From Nisaea denitrificans DSM 18348 (lineage in GTDB: Bacteria; Pseudomonadota; Alphaproteobacteria; Thalassobaculales; Thalassobaculaceae), in assembly GCF_000426505.1 (NCBI RefSeq), contig NZ_AUFM01000011.1:1364001-1428000 (forward strand): a stretch of 64,000 nucleotides of DNA, read 5' to 3'. Both the position numbers and the translations under genes were made by a program. This document shows, piece after piece, positions 60,597 to 64,000 of the stretch. Every line of letters starts with the position of its first letter. Positions within the stretch are counted from its first letter, which is position 1. The notes beneath the pieces are model-generated. The model did not search any database and was not told the DNA's origin. It was given only the letters and a program-made list of their open reading frames with translations.

Positions 60597-61868
60597 ATGG
60601 ACCGGTCCGGCGGCGTTCGCACGGAACCGCGCCATCCGGGAGAGTGCGCCCCCATGACCGCCAACAGCCTCCTTACCGACGCAGTCATCAAGAACAAGCA
60701 ATTGTCGAAGCGCGGCATCCTCGAGCGGATGTTCACGATGGCCTTCAAGGGCTTCGTCTATCCGCAGATCTGGGAAGACCCCGAAGTCGATCTGGAAGCG
60801 CTGCAGCTCGACAAGGACAGCCGGATATTCACCATCGCATCGGGCGGCTGCAACATCCTGAACTACCTGACGGAGCAGCCGGCGCATATTCAGGCGGTCG
60901 ATCTCAACCCCGCCCATGTCGCCCTCACCCGGCTGAAACTGACGGCGCTGGAACAGCTGCCGGACCACGAGACTTTCTTCCGCTTCTTCGGCCATGCGGA
61001 CGAGCGGGAAAACAAGCGGGTCTATTTCCGCGATCTCGCCCCGCACCTCGATCCGGAGACGCGAGCCTACTGGAACAAACGCGGGCTGCGCGGACGGCGG
61101 ATCGACATGTTCACCCGCAATGTCTACGAGTTCGGCCTGCTTGGCCGCTTCATCGGGCTGCTGCATTTCGTGGCCCGGCTGCATGGCAAGAACCCGCGGC
61201 ACATCCTCAGGGCGGAGACCATGGAGGAGCAGCGCACCCTGTTCGAGGACGTGATCGGCCCGGTCTTCGACAGCCGCATCGTCAAGGCGCTCTGCCGGAT
61301 GCCGGTATCCTTCTACGGGCTCGGCATTCCGCCGGCACAGTTCGAGGCGCTTTCGGCCTCGGCGGGTGGCGACATGGCAGGGCTGATGCGCTCCCGCCTG
61401 GAGCGGCTGGCCTGCGATTTCTCGATCGACGATAACTACTTCGCCTGGCAGGCGTTCGGACGCGGTTATGACCGTCAGCAGCGACAGGCCATCCCGCGCT
61501 ATCTGCGGGACAGCAACCATCAGACCCTGAGGGACAACGCTTCGAAAGTCGATGTCGTGCAGGCCTCAATGACGGACTTCCTGGCAGACTGCGATGCAGA
61601 AAGCCGGGATCGCTTCATCCTGCTGGATGCTCAGGACTGGATGAACACGGAGCAGCTGACCGCTCTCTGGACCGAAATCCTGCGCACCTCGTCACCGGGC
61701 GCGCGGATCATCTTCCGCACTGCCGGCGAAGAAAGCCCGCTGCCCGGACGCGTTCCGGCGGAAATTCTCGACCGCTGGGACTATCAGGCCGAACAGTCCC
61801 TCGACCTCGGCCGGCGCGACCGCTCGTCGATCTATGGAGGCTTCCATCTCTACATCCGCAGAGATTGA
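60597..61868 (+). CDS. btaA: Betaine-lipid synthase BtaA (DUF3419; SAM:diacylglycerol aminocarboxypropyltransferase)
   Basis: Adds the 3-amino-3-carboxypropyl group of S-adenosylmethionine to diacylglycerol, the first step to the phosphorus-free betaine lipid DGTS. The product (423 residues) is DUF3419 throughout: FVYPQIWEDPEVDLEAL (~50-66), TIASGGCNILNYLTEQPAHIQAVDLNPAHVAL with the SAM-binding Asp, and LDAQDWMNTEQL near the end. ATGs at 60597 and 60654 both have ribosome sites; the first is better placed. btaB overlaps its 3' end. Betaine lipids usually replace phospholipids in phosphate-poor conditions. Confidence 0.93.
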   Translation: MDRSGGVRTEPRHPGECAPMTANSLLTDAVIKNKQLSKRGILERMFTMAFKGFVYPQIWEDPEVDLEALQLDKDSRIFTIASGGCNILNYLTEQPAHIQAVDLNPAHVALTRLKLTALEQLPDHETFFRFFGHADERENKRVYFRDLAPHLDPETRAYWNKRGLRGRRIDMFTRNVYEFGLLGRFIGLLHFVARLHGKNPRHILRAETMEEQRTLFEDVIGPVFDSRIVKALCRMPVSFYGLGIPPAQFEALSASAGGDMAGLMRSRLERLACDFSIDDNYFAWQAFGRGYDRQQRQAIPRYLRDSNHQTLRDNASKVDVVQASMTDFLADCDAESRDRFILLDAQDWMNTEQLTALWTEILRTSSPGARIIFRTAGEESPLPGRVPAEILDRWDYQAEQSLDLGRRDRSSIYGGFHLYIRRD

Positions 61869-62556
61869 TCATTCCGGGGACGATGGCCCCGAGGATGCCG
61901 GGGAGAAGATGGACCGGATCTATCGGATCCAGCGGCATTTCTACGATCTGACCCGGAAATACTATCTGCTGGGCCGGGACCGGCTGATCTGGGAGCTGGA
62001 GCCGCTTCCGGGTCAGAGCGTCTGCGAGATCGGCTGCGGTACGGCGCGTAATCTGGTGAAAATGGCCCGGCGTTATCCGGACTGCCGGTATTTCGGCATC
62101 GACGCCTCGGCGGAGATGCTGGAAACAGCAGAGACGTCCCTCCGCCGCGCGGGCCTTGAGGCGAAAGTGCGGCTCGGGCTTGCCTATGCGGAACAGTTCG
62201 ATCCGGAGGCAACCTTCGATGAGGCGGACGGTTTCGACCACATCGTGTTTTCCTATTCGCTGTCCATGATCCCGCCCTGGCGGGACTCACTGGAGAGAGC
62301 CATTTCCCTGCTCAGACCAGGCGGAACCCTGCATATCGTGGATTTCGGCGATCAGCGCGGCATGCCCGGTTGGTTCCGGCGACTGCTGTTCGCCTGGCTC
62401 TCCTGGTTCCATGTCGAGCATCGCCCCGGCATCCGCCTCTGGGTCGAGCGCCAGGCGAAGATTGGAAATCTGACCGTCTCCGCCACATCTCTCGCCGGGC
62501 ACTATGCCGATCTCTTCAGGCTGCGGAAGCCCGAGACCAGAGATACCCAGGCGTAA
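61834..62556 (+). CDS. btaB: Betaine-lipid N-methyltransferase BtaB
   Basis: Class I SAM methyltransferase that trimethylates the product of BtaA to DGTS. The family N-terminus IYRIQRHFYDLTRKYYLLGRD is followed by motif I VCEIGCGTARNLVKMARRYP and the later FSYSLSMIPPWRDSLERAI. The ATG at 61834 overlaps btaA by 35 bases; the ATG at 61909, preceded by GGGAGAAG, gives a 215-residue product closer to the usual length and may be the real start. Its coupling to btaA leaves little doubt about the pathway. Confidence 0.9.
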   Translation: MEASISTSAEIDHSGDDGPEDAGEKMDRIYRIQRHFYDLTRKYYLLGRDRLIWELEPLPGQSVCEIGCGTARNLVKMARRYPDCRYFGIDASAEMLETAETSLRRAGLEAKVRLGLAYAEQFDPEATFDEADGFDHIVFSYSLSMIPPWRDSLERAISLLRPGGTLHIVDFGDQRGMPGWFRRLLFAWLSWFHVEHRPGIRLWVERQAKIGNLTVSATSLAGHYADLFRLRKPETRDTQA

Positions 62557-62578
62557 AGTTCGCCGGAAAACAGGATTT

Positions 62579-62944
62579 CTAGGAGAGCATCCGCTCGACG
62601 GTAGTGATCAGGTTCGGCAGCTCGACCGGCTTCCGGATCGATTCATGAGCCCCGATCATACGGGCGTACTCCAGAACTTGAGAATTGCCCATCGACCCGC
62701 CGGTGGACATGGCAATGATCTGAACTTCCGGATAGAGCGCGCGGATCTCCTTGATCGTCTCCATGCCTTCCTTGCCCGGCATGATGATATCGGAGATCAC
62801 CATTTCGAAACGCGTGCGCAACATCAACTCCAGCGCCGCGTTTCCCTCTTCTGCGGTTTCCACGTCATGGCCTCGTTCCCGAAGCACTACCGACAGCAAA
62901 TCCCTGAGAGATTTATCATCGTCCACGACAAGAATTGCGGACAT
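62579..62944 (-). CDS. Single-domain response regulator (CheY-like receiver)
   Basis: Receiver-only protein of 121 residues. The acidic pocket (VVDDD), the phosphorylated Asp in VISDIIMPGKEG (~53), the switch Ser in IIAMSTGGS and the conserved Lys in SIRKPVELP are all present, so it should be phosphorylated normally. No output domain. No histidine kinase is adjacent. Possible roles are chemotaxis-like or phosphorelay signalling. The ATG at 62944 gives the family start. Confidence 0.92.
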   Translation of the reverse strand: MSAILVVDDDKSLRDLLSVVLRERGHDVETAEEGNAALELMLRTRFEMVISDIIMPGKEGMETIKEIRALYPEVQIIAMSTGGSMGNSQVLEYARMIGAHESIRKPVELPNLITTVERMLS

Positions 62945-63055
62945 CAGACCCCCCAAACGCCTCAGCGCTGGTCACTATTTAACAAACTATGGTCGAATAT
63001 TAGCAAAATCTCGCGTCAAGGTTAACGCTTATTCATCTTTTCGACGATAACAGGC

Positions 63056-63640
63056 TCAAACAGGAAGCGATTCCTCAACAACAGCACCGGTTTCTAAAGT
63101 GACGTAAATATGTTTCTGGAATTCAGGCAAATAGCGCGCTTCCGGATTTTTCCTCGGAACGATCTCCGCTGTTGCTCCGATGAGCCCGTGCACGGTCTGC
63201 CCATCGTCGGATAGCGGCAGCAAGATTCGCTCGCCATGAATCGGATCATCCGTTTCCGCATAGAGTCGCCCATAGATATATAATACCGCCGGGAAATCGA
63301 TGACATTTCGGTAGTAGCGATGAACCCGCGGATAATAGTCCGGGTCCGTATTGTCATCCAGATAGTGCTTGGAGAGTTTGTGGCCGAACCGTGTCGCCAC
63401 TTTCTCACCGGTCAACCTGTAGCGGAACCGATCTGCTTCCCGCTCATAGTCGCACAACCAGACACTCGACAGAATCTGTGCCAATTGGGACGGATCGATC
63501 CGATGCCGGCTCGGCGCCTGATCCGCGCCCTTGATCGTACGCCAATGATCCAGCAGGTTGCGCGTACTGTCGGTGCGCAACCTTCCTGCAATCTGGTCAA
63601 GTGCATCGCCAATTGGCGATCCCGAGTCTCCATAGGTCAT
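63056..63640 (-). CDS. PAS_5-domain protein
   Basis: Soluble protein of 194 residues with one PAS_5-type domain (~35-170): LLDHWRTIKGADQAPSRHRIDP leads into WLCDYEREADRFRYRLTGEKVATRFGH and YLDDN. Such proteins are widespread in Rhodospirillales-like bacteria and have no known role. No catalytic domain is attached. It lies next to the receiver gene, in the same direction, so a link to that signalling protein is possible. Confidence 0.85.
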   Translation of the reverse strand: MTYGDSGSPIGDALDQIAGRLRTDSTRNLLDHWRTIKGADQAPSRHRIDPSQLAQILSSVWLCDYEREADRFRYRLTGEKVATRFGHKLSKHYLDDNTDPDYYPRVHRYYRNVIDFPAVLYIYGRLYAETDDPIHGERILLPLSDDGQTVHGLIGATAEIVPRKNPEARYLPEFQKHIYVTLETGAVVEESLPV

Positions 63641-63823
63641 TTTTCTGACCGCTCCACCTGAACACGATAAAGCTATGGAAACCCGATAAAGGCCGCCACT
63701 TTCACCGCCGCATTAACTAGCCGGTCCTAGCACAAACTACCCCCGACGCACCATAAAGAGCAGCATTCGAAACGCGTAATTCACTACGTGTCGCAGAGTT
63801 TCCGAATGGATTGGCAGGATTAC

Positions 63824-64000
63824 TCAGCGCTCGAAGCCGATGCCACACCAATCTTCCCATAATTTGGCCAAGGCCGCGTAGTCCTGATCACCCATTCCTT
63901 TCGCTTCGGCAATTTCATAGGGTGTGTGAGAGGCCAGAGTCGCAAATAACGGAACACCGAGCTGTTGCGCGGTTTCGAGGGCCAGCACTGAATCCTTCCG
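63824..64000 (-). CDS. Beta-hydroxyacid dehydrogenase family protein (3' end only)
   Basis: C-terminal 58 residues of a gene that continues beyond the window, ending at a TGA (63824-63826). The visible part, KDSVLALETAQQLGVPLF then DYAALAKLWEDW, has the helical C-terminal domain pattern of 3-hydroxyisobutyrate/2-hydroxy-3-oxopropionate dehydrogenases; the Lys in RKDSVLAL corresponds to the conserved KDxxLA motif. The NAD-binding domain and the start are outside. Confidence 0.8.
   Translation of the reverse strand, partial: RKDSVLALETAQQLGVPLFATLASHTPYEIAEAKGMGDQDYAALAKLWEDWCGIGFER

Noticed and set aside
1-64000. tRNA genes, CRISPR arrays, insertion sequences or prophage
   Set aside because: No cloverleaf-like sequence, regularly spaced repeats, transposase or integrase frame was recognised by reading; a tRNA and IS search would settle it.

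Overview
The window looks like one contiguous chromosomal stretch of a GC-rich, Gram-negative alphaproteobacterium. Supporting this are periplasmic nitrate reductase, TRAP-TAXI transport, a short ATP-independent core-LPS gene set, betaine-lipid genes btaA/btaB, a CtrA-type TTAA-N7-TTAA site and an FNR/FixK-type site. A marine Rhodospirillales-like organism would fit, but that is inference. No tRNA, rRNA, CRISPR array, transposase or phage gene was seen. The window opens inside napA and closes inside a beta-hydroxyacid dehydrogenase gene.

Layout. 1-1910: end of the nap operon (napA 3' part, napB, napC). 1913-3632: TetR regulator with an MFS exporter and a perfect 32-bp operator. 3640-6929: a copper operon read leftward (copA, cueR, a cytochrome c gene) behind a textbook CueR promoter with a 19-bp spacer. 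6953-15240: housekeeping and repair genes (yjbQ, an AlkA-type glycosylase, a three-PAS GGDEF-EAL protein, yedK, cysQ, an orphan ParA, tsaC/sua5). 15326-19583: FAD-linked oxidase, hsp20 with an FNR-like box, a DmdC-type acyl-CoA dehydrogenase and a small conserved-looking ORF. 19621-20933: two related lipoproteins. 21092-24619: DUF924 protein, D-2-hydroxyacid dehydrogenase, LysR regulator divergent from a permease. 24624-30906: thioesterase, then a TRAP-TAXI transport operon with an extra small membrane protein and an IlvD/Edd-family dehydratase. 31020-33882: the two subunit genes of a CoA transferase, split by a class V aminotransferase gene on the other strand.

34024-46549: a pentapeptide-repeat protein with two head modules, a membrane protein, a PAS-EAL phosphodiesterase, three hydrolase/hydratase genes, fghA, a Na/phosphate cotransporter, a methyltransferase, an MFS protein and an HSL-type esterase. 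46672-48282: a sulfatase/phosphonate-monoester-hydrolase gene whose 3' end carries a 33-bp triple repeat with a one-base slip. 48474-52913: DUF2817 protein, an OmpA-type lipoprotein with a clear sigma-70 promoter, a DadA-type oxidase and a carnitine-dehydrogenase-like gene. 52983-55805: LPS genes (O-antigen ligase, DUF6165, GT9). 55851-59904: a lower-GC orphan, an ICMT-type methyltransferase, a VOC gene between two palindromic intergenic elements, an enoyl-CoA hydratase and a trypsin-like protease. 60081-64000: a small conserved protein, btaAB, a CheY-like receiver, a PAS_5 protein and the truncated dehydrogenase.

Themes. Nitrate respiration and the FNR-like box before hsp20 point to life at low oxygen. 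btaAB, the Na/Pi transporter and the PMH-like hydrolase would all be useful under phosphate shortage, although no convincing Pho box was seen. I found no obviously new multi-gene system. The most unusual items are the copper operon with its own cytochrome c, the small third gene of the TRAP operon, the split CoA transferase, the two-headed pentapeptide protein and the repeat/frameshift tail of the sulfatase.
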